Assembly: GCA_963790085.1 (NCBI GenBank)
Contig: CAWBNH010000012.1
Span: 1 to 64,000 of the forward strand
Length of the DNA stretch: 64,000 nt
Source: CAXMST01 sp963790085
GTDB taxonomy: Bacteria > Actinomycetota > Thermoleophilia > Solirubrobacterales > 70-9
Direction of reading: 5' to 3'
This document shows positions 16,312 through 24,491 of this stretch, piece after piece (within the stretch, counting starts at the first letter, position 1; each line of letters begins with the position of its first letter). The translations under genes and the position numbers were made by a program. The notes beneath the pieces are model-generated. The model searched no databases. It was not told where the DNA came from and saw only the letters and a program-made list of their open reading frames with translations.

Positions 16312-16887
16312 GTGGCGACCAGCGGCACCGAGCCTGTGAGCGGGGAGGAGGGGAGCGCCGGCAAGGCCGAGCTCGATCGGGCGTTCGAGGACCTCTACCG
16401 CGCCCACCTGCGGGATGTCTACTCGTATGCCTACTACAGGATCGGCAACCACCACGACGCCGAGGACCTGACCGAGCAGACCTTCCTCCAGGCCTACCGG
16501 CACTTCGACCGCGCCCGTCGCGAATCGAACGGGCGGCCGCTACGGCCGTGGCTGATCCGGATCGCTCACAACCTCGCCTCCAACTACCACCGCGATCGTG
16601 CTCGCAAGCCGACGGCGGCGCTCGACAACGTCGAGCCGCCCGTGCACCCGCACGGCACCGAGCGGGTCGCCGAGGGCCGCGAGCAGTTGCGGCAGGTGAT
16701 GGACGGCCTGACGCAGCTCCCGGAGGACCGCAGGGAGGCGCTGATCATGCGCTTCGCGCTGGGCATGTCGAACCGCGAGATCGCCCGCGCCCTGGGACGC
16801 TCCGACGGCGCGACCAAGGTCCTGATCCATCGCTCGATCAAGCAGCTCGAGGAGGAGCTGGGGGAACGGGGGCATCGCGATGAGTGA
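16312..16887 (+). CDS. ECF-type RNA polymerase sigma factor
   Basis: The protein has 191 residues from a GTG. Region 2 lies at about residues 20-90 (AYYRIGNHHDAEDLTEQTFLQ, the core-binding and -10 recognition helix), and region 4 at about 125-180 (LPEDRREALIMRFALGMSNR, then a helix-turn-helix). The intervening linker is short, as in ECF factors. The downstream gene overlaps by 8 nt and encodes a one-membrane-helix protein that could be its partner. It probably redirects transcription in response to an envelope signal, inferred from context only. Confidence 0.9.
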   Translation: MATSGTEPVSGEEGSAGKAELDRAFEDLYRAHLRDVYSYAYYRIGNHHDAEDLTEQTFLQAYRHFDRARRESNGRPLRPWLIRIAHNLASNYHRDRARKPTAALDNVEPPVHPHGTERVAEGREQLRQVMDGLTQLPEDRREALIMRFALGMSNREIARALGRSDGATKVLIHRSIKQLEEELGERGHRDE

Positions 16888-17218
16888 GGGCAGCGACGTC
16901 CAGCGCCTCGACCTGGAGATGCTGCTGAGCGATGCTCTGCGGCCGATCGAGCCGCCCGAGCAGCTCAGCGGCCGGGTGGAGTCGACGCTCGCGAGCGTCG
17001 CCGAGGCGGCTGCGAGCGAGCTCTCCGACTGGGCAGACGAGCTGACCGAGAGTGAGCTCGAGTCGTTGCGCGACCCCCGCAACTGGGTCCGTCCCGTCGC
17101 CGCCGCGACCGCGGGAGGGATCGCCGGCACCGCCCTGATCCTGATCGAGATGCGCCGCCGTCGCCGTCAGGAGGGGTTCGCCGGGGTGGCCGACGAGCTC
17201 CGCAGGCGGCTCGGCTGA
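16880..17218 (+). CDS. Small membrane protein, candidate anti-sigma partner
   Basis: This 112-residue protein starts 8 nt inside the sigma-factor gene, so the two are translationally coupled. Residues 1-70 are acidic and helical (LLSDALRPIEPPEQL and a Glu-rich stretch). A single hydrophobic helix follows at about 74-88 (AAATAGGIAGTALILIEM), then a short basic tail. It lacks the His-x3-Cys-x2-Cys motif of zinc anti-sigma factors. Coupling to a sigma gene suggests a regulator of its activity; there is no direct evidence. Confidence 0.6.
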   Translation: MSEGSDVQRLDLEMLLSDALRPIEPPEQLSGRVESTLASVAEAAASELSDWADELTESELESLRDPRNWVRPVAAATAGGIAGTALILIEMRRRRRQEGFAGVADELRRRLG

Positions 17219-17232
17219 GCTCGGCTCCGAGC

Positions 17233-17661
17233 TCAGGCCGGAGCCGCTGGGCGGCCGCTGCGGCCGAGCAGGCCGGCGGCGATCGCGGTCAGCCCGACCG
17301 CCAGATGGAGCAGGTTGTCCTCGGTGCTGACCGGGATCGTCTCGGCCAGTGACCCGACGCCGCTATCGGTGACCAAGAGGCCCCAGAGTGCGGCGACCGT
17401 GAACAGGGCGCCGATCGCGAGCGCCATCTCCCGGGGGGCGCGTGAGGCGGCGGCGAGGCAGGCCAGGCCGGCGACCAGGTGGAAGAGGTTGTCCCAGCCG
17501 TTGGTCGGAAAGACGCCGATGATGTCGTCGGAGACGAGGCCGTCACCGGTGCCGAAGTCGGCCTCGTAGAGGAAGCCGGCGATGCCGCCGATCAGCAGGG
17601 CGCTGCCGACGAGCAGTACGAACAGCCTCGCGGCGGTCGCGTCACCGGCCTGATCATCCAC
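17233..17661 (-). CDS. DUF4383-type membrane protein
   Basis: From a GTG at 17661 with GAGGAG upstream the protein has 142 residues and four hydrophobic helices. A longer frame reaches 17811 but would overlap the rhomboid start and lacks a ribosome site. The pattern TNGWDNLFHLVAGLACL and STEDNLLHLAVGLTAI, two 'DNLxHLxxG' repeats, is characteristic of DUF4383. Function unknown. It is transcribed convergently with the anti-sigma-like gene. Confidence 0.8.
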   Translation of the reverse strand: MDDQAGDATAARLFVLLVGSALLIGGIAGFLYEADFGTGDGLVSDDIIGVFPTNGWDNLFHLVAGLACLAAASRAPREMALAIGALFTVAALWGLLVTDSGVGSLAETIPVSTEDNLLHLAVGLTAIAAGLLGRSGRPAAPA

Positions 17662-17790
17662 TCGCACTCCTCGCTGCCCACCTGAAGGGATCGATGCGCG
17701 GAACCGTAGATCGTCGGGGTGACGGGTGCGCGCCCGCCGCGGCTCTCCCTTACCGGCGGATAAGCACCGCCGTTTAGTCTTCGCCGCCGC

Positions 17791-18678
17791 ATGGCAACCT
17801 GCTACCGGCATTCAAGCCGCGAAACGAACGTGTCCTGCAGTCGCTGCGGGCGGCCGATCTGCCCTGACTGCATGACCCCGTCCCCGGTGGGGATGCGCTG
17901 CCCCGAGTGCGCCGGCGATCGGCAGCAGGTCAAGGCCCCGGCCTTCCGCTCCGGGTCCTCGCGAACGAGCCAGGCTCCGGCCACCTTCGCGCTGATCGCG
18001 ATCAATGCCGGGATCTTCCTCGGCCAACTGGCTGCCGGCGGCGGCGTCGCCTCCTTCGACGGCGGCGGCGCCCTGTTCGACGAGGGCGCCCTCTGCGGCA
18101 ACGCGGTCGGTCCCGGCGGTACCTGCGGGTTCCCGCCGCTCGCGACCGAAGGCGGCGAGTGGTGGCGGATCATCAGCGGCGGCTTCCTGCACGGCGGCTT
18201 CCTGCACCTGGCGCTGAACATGTTCGTGCTCTACATACTCGGCACCCTGGTCGAGCCGGCGATCGGCACCCGGCGGATGCTCGCGATCTACGCGATCTCG
18301 CTGATCGCGGGGTCGTTCGGGGCGCTGCTGCTCAGCGACCCGGCCCAGTTCACGGTCGGCGCCTCCGGCGCGATCTACGGCCTCTTCGGCGCGACCATGT
18401 TGATCGCCCGCGACCGCGGGCTCGGCCAGATCGTCTCCCAACTCGGCTTCTGGCTGGTTCTCAACCTCGTGCTCACCTTCAGCGTCCCGGGGATCAGCAT
18501 CGGCGGCCACCTCGGCGGGCTTGCCGGCGGCGCGCTCGCCGCACTGGTCGTGCTGCGCGCCGAGCGGCGCGGCGGCGGCACCCAGCCGGCCGAGGTCGCC
18601 GCGCTCGCCGGCCTGGCGGTCGGCTTCTTCGCGCTCGCGGTGCTCGTCGCCGGCAGCGGTGCGGGAACCTCGCTGTAG
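17791..18678 (+). CDS. Rhomboid intramembrane serine protease with N-terminal zinc finger
   Basis: This 295-residue protein begins with a B-box-like zinc finger (residues 1-45): CYRHSSRETNVSCSRCGRPI, CPDC, CPEC. The rhomboid domain follows with six or seven helices: EWWRIISGGFLHGGFLHLALN (conserved His/Asn), GASGAIYGLFGA containing the catalytic Ser, and IGGHLGGLAGG containing the catalytic His. It would cleave transmembrane helices; substrates are unknown. TAGTCT (17775-17780) lies 10 nt before the ATG. Confidence 0.92.
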   Translation: MATCYRHSSRETNVSCSRCGRPICPDCMTPSPVGMRCPECAGDRQQVKAPAFRSGSSRTSQAPATFALIAINAGIFLGQLAAGGGVASFDGGGALFDEGALCGNAVGPGGTCGFPPLATEGGEWWRIISGGFLHGGFLHLALNMFVLYILGTLVEPAIGTRRMLAIYAISLIAGSFGALLLSDPAQFTVGASGAIYGLFGATMLIARDRGLGQIVSQLGFWLVLNLVLTFSVPGISIGGHLGGLAGGALAALVVLRAERRGGGTQPAEVAALAGLAVGFFALAVLVAGSGAGTSL

Positions 18679-18723
18679 TCGGTGCGGGGCCCTTCGGACG
18701 GAGGCCGACGGCGGCCGGGACTA

Positions 18724-18729
18724 TAGGAT
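18724..18729 (+). promoter_or_regulatory. Leaderless-type -10 box (TAGGAT)
   Basis: It ends 7 nt before the ATG of the pterin dehydratase gene. Confidence 0.5.
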
Positions 18730-18736
18730 CGACCTG

Positions 18737-19015
18737 ATGGCACTGCTCAGCGACAGCGAGATCTCCGAGCGACTCGGCGATCTCGAGGGCTGGTCCCGCG
18801 ACGGCGATCTGATCGTGCGCTCGTTCGATCGCGGCGACTTCGTCGGCTCGGTGGCCTTCGTCCAGGCGATCGTCGCGCCGGCCGAGGAGATGAATCACCA
18901 TCCGGATCTCGCGATCTCCTGGGCGACGGTGACCGTCAGGATCACCAACCACGGCGAGGGCGGGCTGACCGCGGCTGACTTCGAGCTCGCGGCCCGCATC
19001 GACGCGCTCGCCTGA
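18737..19015 (+). CDS. Pterin-4a-carbinolamine dehydratase
   Basis: This 92-residue protein has the family size and signature EEMNHHPDL (the two active-site His residues) followed by VRITNHGEGGLTAADFELA. It recycles 4a-hydroxytetrahydropterin to quinonoid dihydropterin. No pterin-dependent hydroxylase gene is next to it, so its role here may be general cofactor repair. The ATG at 18737 is fixed by the TAGGAT box 7 nt upstream. Confidence 0.9.
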   Translation: MALLSDSEISERLGDLEGWSRDGDLIVRSFDRGDFVGSVAFVQAIVAPAEEMNHHPDLAISWATVTVRITNHGEGGLTAADFELAARIDALA

Positions 19016-19035
19016 GCGCCGGCGGAGTTCGCCGC

Positions 19036-20115
19036 ATGCGCCTGCTGCACGTACTCGCGACGCGGCCGAACTTCGTCAAGATGGCGCCGCTGGTCGCCGC
19101 GCTGCGTGAGCTCGACCCCGAGGGCCACCATTCGATCGTTCACACCGGCCAGCACTACGACGCGAACATGTCGGCGATCTTCCTCGAGGAGCTCGGGATG
19201 CCGCCGCCCGATCACCGGCTCGGGGTCGGCGGCGGCAGCAACGCGGAGACGGTGGCCGGGGTGCTCGAGCGGATCGCGCCGTTGATCGAGTCCGAGCGAC
19301 CAGATCTGGTGATCGTGCCGGGCGACGTCAACTCGACGCTTGCGGCGGCGCTGGCAGCCGCCCACCTCGGCGTGCCGGTCGCCCACCTCGAGGCCGGCCT
19401 GCGGAGCTTCGATCGCACGATGCCCGAGGAGGTCAACAGGGTGCTGGTCGATCAGGTGTCGGCCCTGCTCTTCACGCACTCGCCCGAGGCGCTCGAGAAC
19501 CTCCGCAACGAGGGCATCGACGCCTCCCGGGTGCACGCCGTCGGCAACACGATGATCGACACCCTGGTGGCGCTCGAGGCCCGGTTCCGCTCGCGTGGGA
19601 CCGCCGCCGCGCACGGGCTCGAGCGGGGCTCCTACCTGCTCGTCACGCTGCACCGGCCCGCGCTCGTCGACGGTGACCTGCTGGCGCCGGCGATCGCTGC
19701 CCTGCGCGACGTGGCCGCGCGAATGCCGGTCGTCTTCCCGGTTCACCCCCGCACCCGCAAGCGCCTGGCGGAGGAGCGGATCGACGCCGGGGAGGTGCGG
19801 CTGATAGATCCCGTTGGCTACCTCGACTTCCTCTCGCTGCAGGCGGACGCCGGTGCGGTGCTGACCGACTCGGGGGGGATCCAGGAGGAGTCGACCTTTC
19901 TCGGCGTGCCGTGCTTCACGCTTCGCGACAACACCGAACGACCGATCACGGTCAGCTCGGGCACCAACACCCTGCTCGGCCTCGACCCGGTCAGGATCGC
20001 CGAGCTCCCCGGGCTACTCCCCGCCGCGGCCGGCCCTCCCGAGGCGCCCGCGGGCTGGGACGGGCACGCGGCCGAGCGGGCGGCCGAGCGGGTCGCCGCC
20101 TTCGTCGCGGCGTGA
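19036..20115 (+). CDS. wecB: UDP-N-acetylglucosamine 2-epimerase (non-hydrolysing)
   Basis: The protein has 359 residues. Family landmarks are HTGQHYDANMSAIFLEELG near the N-terminus, the HLEAGLRSFDRTMPEE loop, FPVHPRTRK and TDSGGIQEE, the UDP-binding element of this GT-B-like fold. It interconverts UDP-GlcNAc and UDP-ManNAc, feeding cell-wall or surface polysaccharide synthesis. No other polysaccharide genes adjoin; it sits alone 20 nt after the pterin dehydratase and may be co-transcribed with it. Confidence 0.92.
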   Translation: MRLLHVLATRPNFVKMAPLVAALRELDPEGHHSIVHTGQHYDANMSAIFLEELGMPPPDHRLGVGGGSNAETVAGVLERIAPLIESERPDLVIVPGDVNSTLAAALAAAHLGVPVAHLEAGLRSFDRTMPEEVNRVLVDQVSALLFTHSPEALENLRNEGIDASRVHAVGNTMIDTLVALEARFRSRGTAAAHGLERGSYLLVTLHRPALVDGDLLAPAIAALRDVAARMPVVFPVHPRTRKRLAEERIDAGEVRLIDPVGYLDFLSLQADAGAVLTDSGGIQEESTFLGVPCFTLRDNTERPITVSSGTNTLLGLDPVRIAELPGLLPAAAGPPEAPAGWDGHAAERAAERVAAFVAA

Positions 20116-20155
20116 GGCCGACCCGCCGTCGTCGGTTCCTGCGATATTGCCCCCG

Positions 20156-20782
20156 ATGTCGCGCTTCAGCTTCGCTCCCAGGGGCCGTGCCTTCTTCGAT
20201 CTTCTGCGGGAGTCCGGCGACAACGCCCACCGGACCGCCCAGTTGCTGAAGGAGATGCTCGAGCAGTGGCCGGACCGTCAGGAGGCCCTCGGCCGCGAGA
20301 TCCTGCTCGCCGAGCACGAGGGCGACCGGATCACCCACGACATCGTCGGGCGCCTCAACTCGACCTTCGTCACCCCGTTCGACCGCGAGGACATCTACGG
20401 GCTGGCGACCAAGCTCGACGATGTCGTCGACTACATCGAGGAGGCCTCGGACTTCCTCAACCTGTACCAGATCGAGGCGCCGATGCAGCAGGCCGTCGAC
20501 CTCGCGCAGGTGCTGGTCGACGCCTGCGAGCAGCTGGCGCTGGCGCTCGCCGGCCTCGAGGGCTTCGGCAGTGACCTCGATCGGTACTGGATCGAGGTCC
20601 ACAGGCTCGAGAACGACGGGGACCGGATCTCGCGGGATGCCGTCGCCTCCCTGTTCGCGGGCGGCATCGATCCGATGGTCGTGATCCGCTGGAAGGACAT
20701 CATCGAGGTGCTCGAGAAGGCGATCGACTCGACCGAGACGTCCGCCCACATCATCGAGGGCGTCGTCATCAAGAACGCATGA
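20156..20782 (+). CDS. DUF47/PhoU-like phosphate transport accessory protein
   Basis: This all-helical protein of 208 residues starts at the ATG at 20156. Conserved DUF47 pieces are AEHEGDRITHDIVGRLNSTF, FDREDIYGLATKLDDVVDYI and RLENDGDRISRDAV, with paired E/D-x3-D metal-binding motifs. Such proteins are usually encoded beside PiT transporters and control them. The pit gene follows after 12 nt, so the two form an operon. Confidence 0.92.
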   Translation: MSRFSFAPRGRAFFDLLRESGDNAHRTAQLLKEMLEQWPDRQEALGREILLAEHEGDRITHDIVGRLNSTFVTPFDREDIYGLATKLDDVVDYIEEASDFLNLYQIEAPMQQAVDLAQVLVDACEQLALALAGLEGFGSDLDRYWIEVHRLENDGDRISRDAVASLFAGGIDPMVVIRWKDIIEVLEKAIDSTETSAHIIEGVVIKNA

Positions 20783-20794
20783 GGGCGCCGGCCG

Positions 20795-21904
20795 GTGGGT
20801 AGCGACGTCGCGCTGGTCGTTGCCGTCGCCGCGGGTCTGACCTTCGCCTTCAGCAACGGCTACCGGGACACGGCCGAGGTCGTTGCCGCCTCGATCTCGA
20901 CGCGCGCCCTGTCGCCGCGGGCGGCCGTTGCGATCGCTGCGGCGCTCACCTTCATCGGTGCCTTGATCTCGCTCGAGGTTGCCGCGACGATCGCCGAGCG
21001 CCTGGTCGAGGCGGGGGCGATCACCGCGAACGCGGTGGCAGCCGCGGTCGCCGCGGCGATCGCCTGGAACCTTCTCACCTGGCACCGCGGCATCCCCTCG
21101 AGCTCCTCGCAGGCGCTGATCGGCGCGCTCGTCGGCGCCGCCTTCGCGGCCGCCGGCGCCGATGCCGTCGACGGGCAGGGAGTGCTCTCGGAGGTCCTGA
21201 TTCCCGCGATCGTCGCCCCGGCCGCGGCGCTGATCGTCGCCTTCGCCGGGATCGGAATCGCCTATCGAGCGGTCGACGGGCTGCGTCCCGGGCCGGTCGG
21301 CAGGGGCTTCAGATCGGGACAGCTCGTCTCCGGGGGCCTGTTGGCGCTCGCCCACGGCGCCAACGACGCGCAGAAGACGATCGGGGTGATCACGCTCGGC
21401 CTGGTCGCGAACGGCACGCTCAGCGGCGATCGCTTCGAGGTCCCGTTCTGGGTGGTTCTCTCATCGGCGGCGGCGATCGCCCTCGGGACCTACGGCGGCG
21501 GCTGGAGGGCGGCCGGCGCGATCGGCTCCCGGGTGATCCGGATCGACGCGGCCCAGGGGTTCACCGCGCAGACGGCCGGCGCCGTGACCATCCTCGTCGC
21601 GACCGGCCTCGGCTATCCGATCTCGACCACGCAGGTCGTCGCCGGCTCGGTGGTCGGCTCGGGCGCCGGTCGGCGCCTGTCCGCCGCGCGCTGGGGGGTC
21701 GGCCGGAGCACGGTGGTCGCCTGGCTTCTCACGCTTCCGGCCGCCGCGGCCCTCGGCGCCGCGGCCTACGGCGTGAGCGCGCTTGCGGGCGACGGGGCGG
21801 CCGGCGCCGTGGTCGTGTTCGGGCTCGCGCTCGCGCTCGGCGTCGGGCTGCTCGGGCGGCGTCCGCGAGGGCCTCATCTCGCGCGGCGATCGGTAACCAT
21901 GTAG
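20795..21904 (+). CDS. PiT-family inorganic phosphate transporter
   Basis: The protein has 369 residues from a GTG with about ten hydrophobic helices in two related halves. Each half has the PiT signature: SNGYRDTAEVVAASI in the first and LAHGANDAQKTIGVI in the second, followed by YPISTTQVVAGSVVGSG. It moves phosphate with H+ or Na+ across the cytoplasmic membrane. It follows its DUF47 partner by 12 nt. Confidence 0.93.
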   Translation: MGSDVALVVAVAAGLTFAFSNGYRDTAEVVAASISTRALSPRAAVAIAAALTFIGALISLEVAATIAERLVEAGAITANAVAAAVAAAIAWNLLTWHRGIPSSSSQALIGALVGAAFAAAGADAVDGQGVLSEVLIPAIVAPAAALIVAFAGIGIAYRAVDGLRPGPVGRGFRSGQLVSGGLLALAHGANDAQKTIGVITLGLVANGTLSGDRFEVPFWVVLSSAAAIALGTYGGGWRAAGAIGSRVIRIDAAQGFTAQTAGAVTILVATGLGYPISTTQVVAGSVVGSGAGRRLSAARWGVGRSTVVAWLLTLPAAAALGAAAYGVSALAGDGAAGAVVVFGLALALGVGLLGRRPRGPHLARRSVTM

Positions 21905-21907
21905 CCG

Positions 21908-22261
21908 ATGGCCCTCGCGGTTCGCAATGCAGTGATCGTCGCCCTCCTGGCGCTGCTGGTCACCGTCGCTCCGGGCGGCGGCAACGTCGTCGAGGCGATC
22001 CTCGTGGCGCTGACGATCACATTCCTCGCAGCGATCGCGATGCTCGGGGTCCAGACCTGGCAGCGGACGAGCTTCACCCGCGACGTGATGACCGACCGTC
22101 AGCGGATCACCTTCTGCGCCTCGCTCGGGGCGATCGCGCTGATGATCGCCGGCCTCGACGAGATGTTCAACAGCGGCGGTTGGACCGTCGTCTGGTTCCT
22201 GGTCGTCGGCACCGCCGGCTATCTGGCGTACACGACCTGGCGGCAGGCGAACAGCTATTGA
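21908..22261 (+). CDS. Small three- or four-helix membrane protein
   Basis: This 117-residue protein begins 3 nt after the pit stop and is probably in the same transcript. Hydrophobic helices lie at about residues 8-22, 27-46, 68-84 and 92-107. MTDRQRITFCASLGAIALM and FNSGGWTVVWFLVV are the most distinctive stretches. I do not recognise the family. Confidence 0.7.
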   Translation: MALAVRNAVIVALLALLVTVAPGGGNVVEAILVALTITFLAAIAMLGVQTWQRTSFTRDVMTDRQRITFCASLGAIALMIAGLDEMFNSGGWTVVWFLVVGTAGYLAYTTWRQANSY

Positions 22262-22346
22262 CCGTGCGGGTTGCGGCCCGCGGGCGTTGCTGATTCGGCA
22301 CAACGCGTGACCCAAGCCCACGCCCGCCGGGCCTACCGTCGCCCGG

Positions 22347-22724
22347 GTGGACGTTCTTCGAGCTGCGAGCGGAGGGTGCGGGGGCCAAGCCTCGATCTCG
22401 TTCCTGGCGACGCTGCCGCTGCTGATCGCCGCCGCTGCGGTGCTCGCACAGATCGCCATGGTCGGCTACTCGTTGTGGTCGGCTGCCGGCGCCGCCAGGG
22501 CAGGTGCCCGCGCTGAGCTGATCGGAGCGCCGGTCGGCCCGGCGGCCCGTGCAGCGCTGCCCGGGCGGCTCGCGTCCGGCAGCTCGGTCGAGCGCGGCCG
22601 TGGCCCCGACGGGGTCGTCGTCGAGGTGCGCCCGCCCCGCCTCTTGCCCTGGCTGCCGGTGCCGGCGGTGGCGGGCAGCGCTCGCCTCGACCCCGAGCCC
22701 GGGGACGGCGCCGGCGATGGCTGA
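22347..22724 (+). CDS. TadE-like minor pilin
   Basis: The protein has 125 residues from a GTG; TACCGT (22334-22339) ends 7 nt before it. GGQASISFLATLPLLIAAAA is the TadE/TadG-type N-terminal hydrophobic helix, with the Gly-Gln pair typical of these secreted-pilin-like proteins, followed by an Ala/Arg/Val-rich globular part. It is the first of three overlapping genes. The tad ATPase and membrane genes usually upstream of such cassettes are absent here. Confidence 0.7.
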   Translation: MDVLRAASGGCGGQASISFLATLPLLIAAAAVLAQIAMVGYSLWSAAGAARAGARAELIGAPVGPAARAALPGRLASGSSVERGRGPDGVVVEVRPPRLLPWLPVPAVAGSARLDPEPGDGAGDG

Positions 22725-23061
22725 GCGAGCGGCCGGGCAGGCCCAGGTCGAGATGATCGCCGTGCTGCCGCTGCTCGCCGGCCTCGCGGTCGTGGCCCTG
22801 CAGCTGATGTCCTTCGGCTACGCCCAGTCGCTCGCAGACGGGTCCGCTGAGGCCGGCGCCGTCGCGATCGCGGCGGGTCGGCCGGCCGCCGCCGCGGCGC
22901 GCGCCGCGCTCCCCGGTTGGGCGGGCTCGCGGGTCGACGTCGAGATCGACGGTGCCCGGGTGCAGGTCGAGTTGAAGCCGCCGGAGATCGTCCCCGGCCT
23001 CGGCGGCCGCCTCACCGCGCGTTCGACCGCCTGGATCGGACCGGCGGGCGGCGGTGGCTGA
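22717..23061 (+). CDS. TadE-like minor pilin
   Basis: This 114-residue protein starts at an ATG 8 nt inside the previous gene. AAGQAQVEMIAVLPLLAGLA is again a TadE-type Gly-Gln-x-x-x-E helix, here with the conserved Glu that pairs with the N-terminus of neighbouring pilins. A short beta-rich region follows (RVDVEIDGARVQVELKPP). Probably exported and anchored; a paralogue of the preceding gene. Confidence 0.75.
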   Translation: MAERAAGQAQVEMIAVLPLLAGLAVVALQLMSFGYAQSLADGSAEAGAVAIAAGRPAAAAARAALPGWAGSRVDVEIDGARVQVELKPPEIVPGLGGRLTARSTAWIGPAGGGG

Positions 23062-24481
23062 GCGCCCGGACCCGAGCCCACTGCTGCTGGTCAGCTCGAC
23101 GCCGGCGGTGGGCGATGCCGCAGCCGAGGCCGCCGCTCTCGCGGTGGCGATCGCTCTCGATCCAAGGTACGGGCAGGGGCTGCTGATCGAGCTCTCCGGC
23201 CGGGCTTGGCGCCCGACCGTGCTCGCGGCAGCCGGGGCGCGGTCGCTTGCTGGCGCGATCGATGCGGGTGGGGTGGGCGCCTCGGTCGCCCGCGGCCACA
23301 TCTGCGTTCACGCGACCGCCGCCGGCACCTCGCAGGGGCCGCTCGAGGCCGTCCGGGCCGCGACCGCGGGGTTCGGCGCGCTCGCCGTCGTGCATTCGCC
23401 CGCATCGTGCTTCCAGGAGCTGCTCGAGGGCCACCGGCCCCGCGCGGTGCTGATCCGCAGCGGCGGCCGCATCGACGCCGCGCTCGCGGGGGCGCTGGCG
23501 ATCGAGCTTCGTGAGCGTGGGCTGCCGGTCAAGGTCTGGGCCCGCGGGCCGGGGCTGATCCAGGCGAGGCGCGCCCTCGCCGGCCTCGATCCGGGTGGCG
23601 AGACCGCTCGCCGGGCGCGGCGCATGATCGAGCTCGGCGGCGATCGCGGCCGGGGCGCGAGTCGGGCCGGGCTCTCGGCGGCGGACGAAACCGGACCCAA
23701 CTCCGAGGCCGGCCAGGCGCTGCCCGCGGCCGGCGGGCTGATCTTCGCCGTCGCTCTGCTGATCGTGGCGTTGGTGGCGATCGGCGGCGGCGCGACGGCG
23801 AAGGGGCGGGCCCAGCGGGCGGTCGACCTCGCCGCGCTGTCGGCCGGCCGCTCGCTGAGAGCCGATCTGCCGCGGCTGTTCGAGCCGGCGCGCATCGGGG
23901 GGCGCGTCAACCCGCGCCACCTCGATCGGGAGGCGTACCTGCGGCGGGCGACGGCCGCGGCTCGGCAGGCGATCGAGCGCAACGGGGTGCCGCGGGGCGC
24001 CGTCGCGGTCAGCTTTCCGGACCGGGGATCGCTCGCACCGCTCACGGTCCGGGTCGTGGCGCGGCCGCGAGTGGAGGTCGCCGGGGCCGCGACCGGCACC
24101 CGCACCAGGGTCCGGGCGACGGCGGTCGCCGAGCCCGCGGCGGCCGCTCTCGGCGACCCTCCGGCGACCGGCTCCGGCGGTGGCTACTCGGGGCCGCTGG
24201 CCTATCGCCAGGGCCGGCCGATGCGCCCCGACGTCGCCGCCGCTTTCGACCGGATGGCGCGGGCGGCGGTGGCCGCGGGGCTGCCGCTGACCATCAACTC
24301 CGCCTTCCGCTCCGATGCCGAGCAGGCGCGCCTGTTCGCGGCCAACCCCGATCCCCGCTGGGTCGCCCCGCCGGGCCGCTCGCTGCACCGCTGCGGGACC
24401 GAGCTCGACCTTGGCCCGCCCTCCGTCCACGCCTGGCTGGCCGCGAATGCCGGCCGCTTCGGTTTCGAGCAGCGCTACTCC
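23054..24481 (+). pseudogene. TadG-like protein with M15 peptidase domain, interrupted
   Basis: This part starts at a GTG 8 nt inside the previous gene and encodes about 476 residues. The first 200 are a soluble Ala-rich domain. A TadG-like membrane helix follows at about 227-247 and a pilin-like region to about 365. From about 385 there is an M15 (VanY-type) D-Ala-D-Ala carboxypeptidase domain: INSAFRSDAEQARLFAAN, then SLHRCGTELDLGPP with the Zn-binding His and Asp. The domain stops at RFGFEQRYS where intact members continue WEPWHFGY, carrying the third Zn-binding His. That piece appears at 26159, after 1.7 kb of foreign sequence. The peptidase therefore cannot be active as encoded. Confidence 0.85.
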
Positions 24482-24491
24482 TCCGGCGGTC

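Noticed and set aside
14793..16883. A 696-codon open frame across the fusion and sigma genes
   Set aside because: It is a +1 shadow of high-GC coding sequence: Arg/Gly/Ala-rich, no known domain, and it crosses a terminator and two genuine genes.
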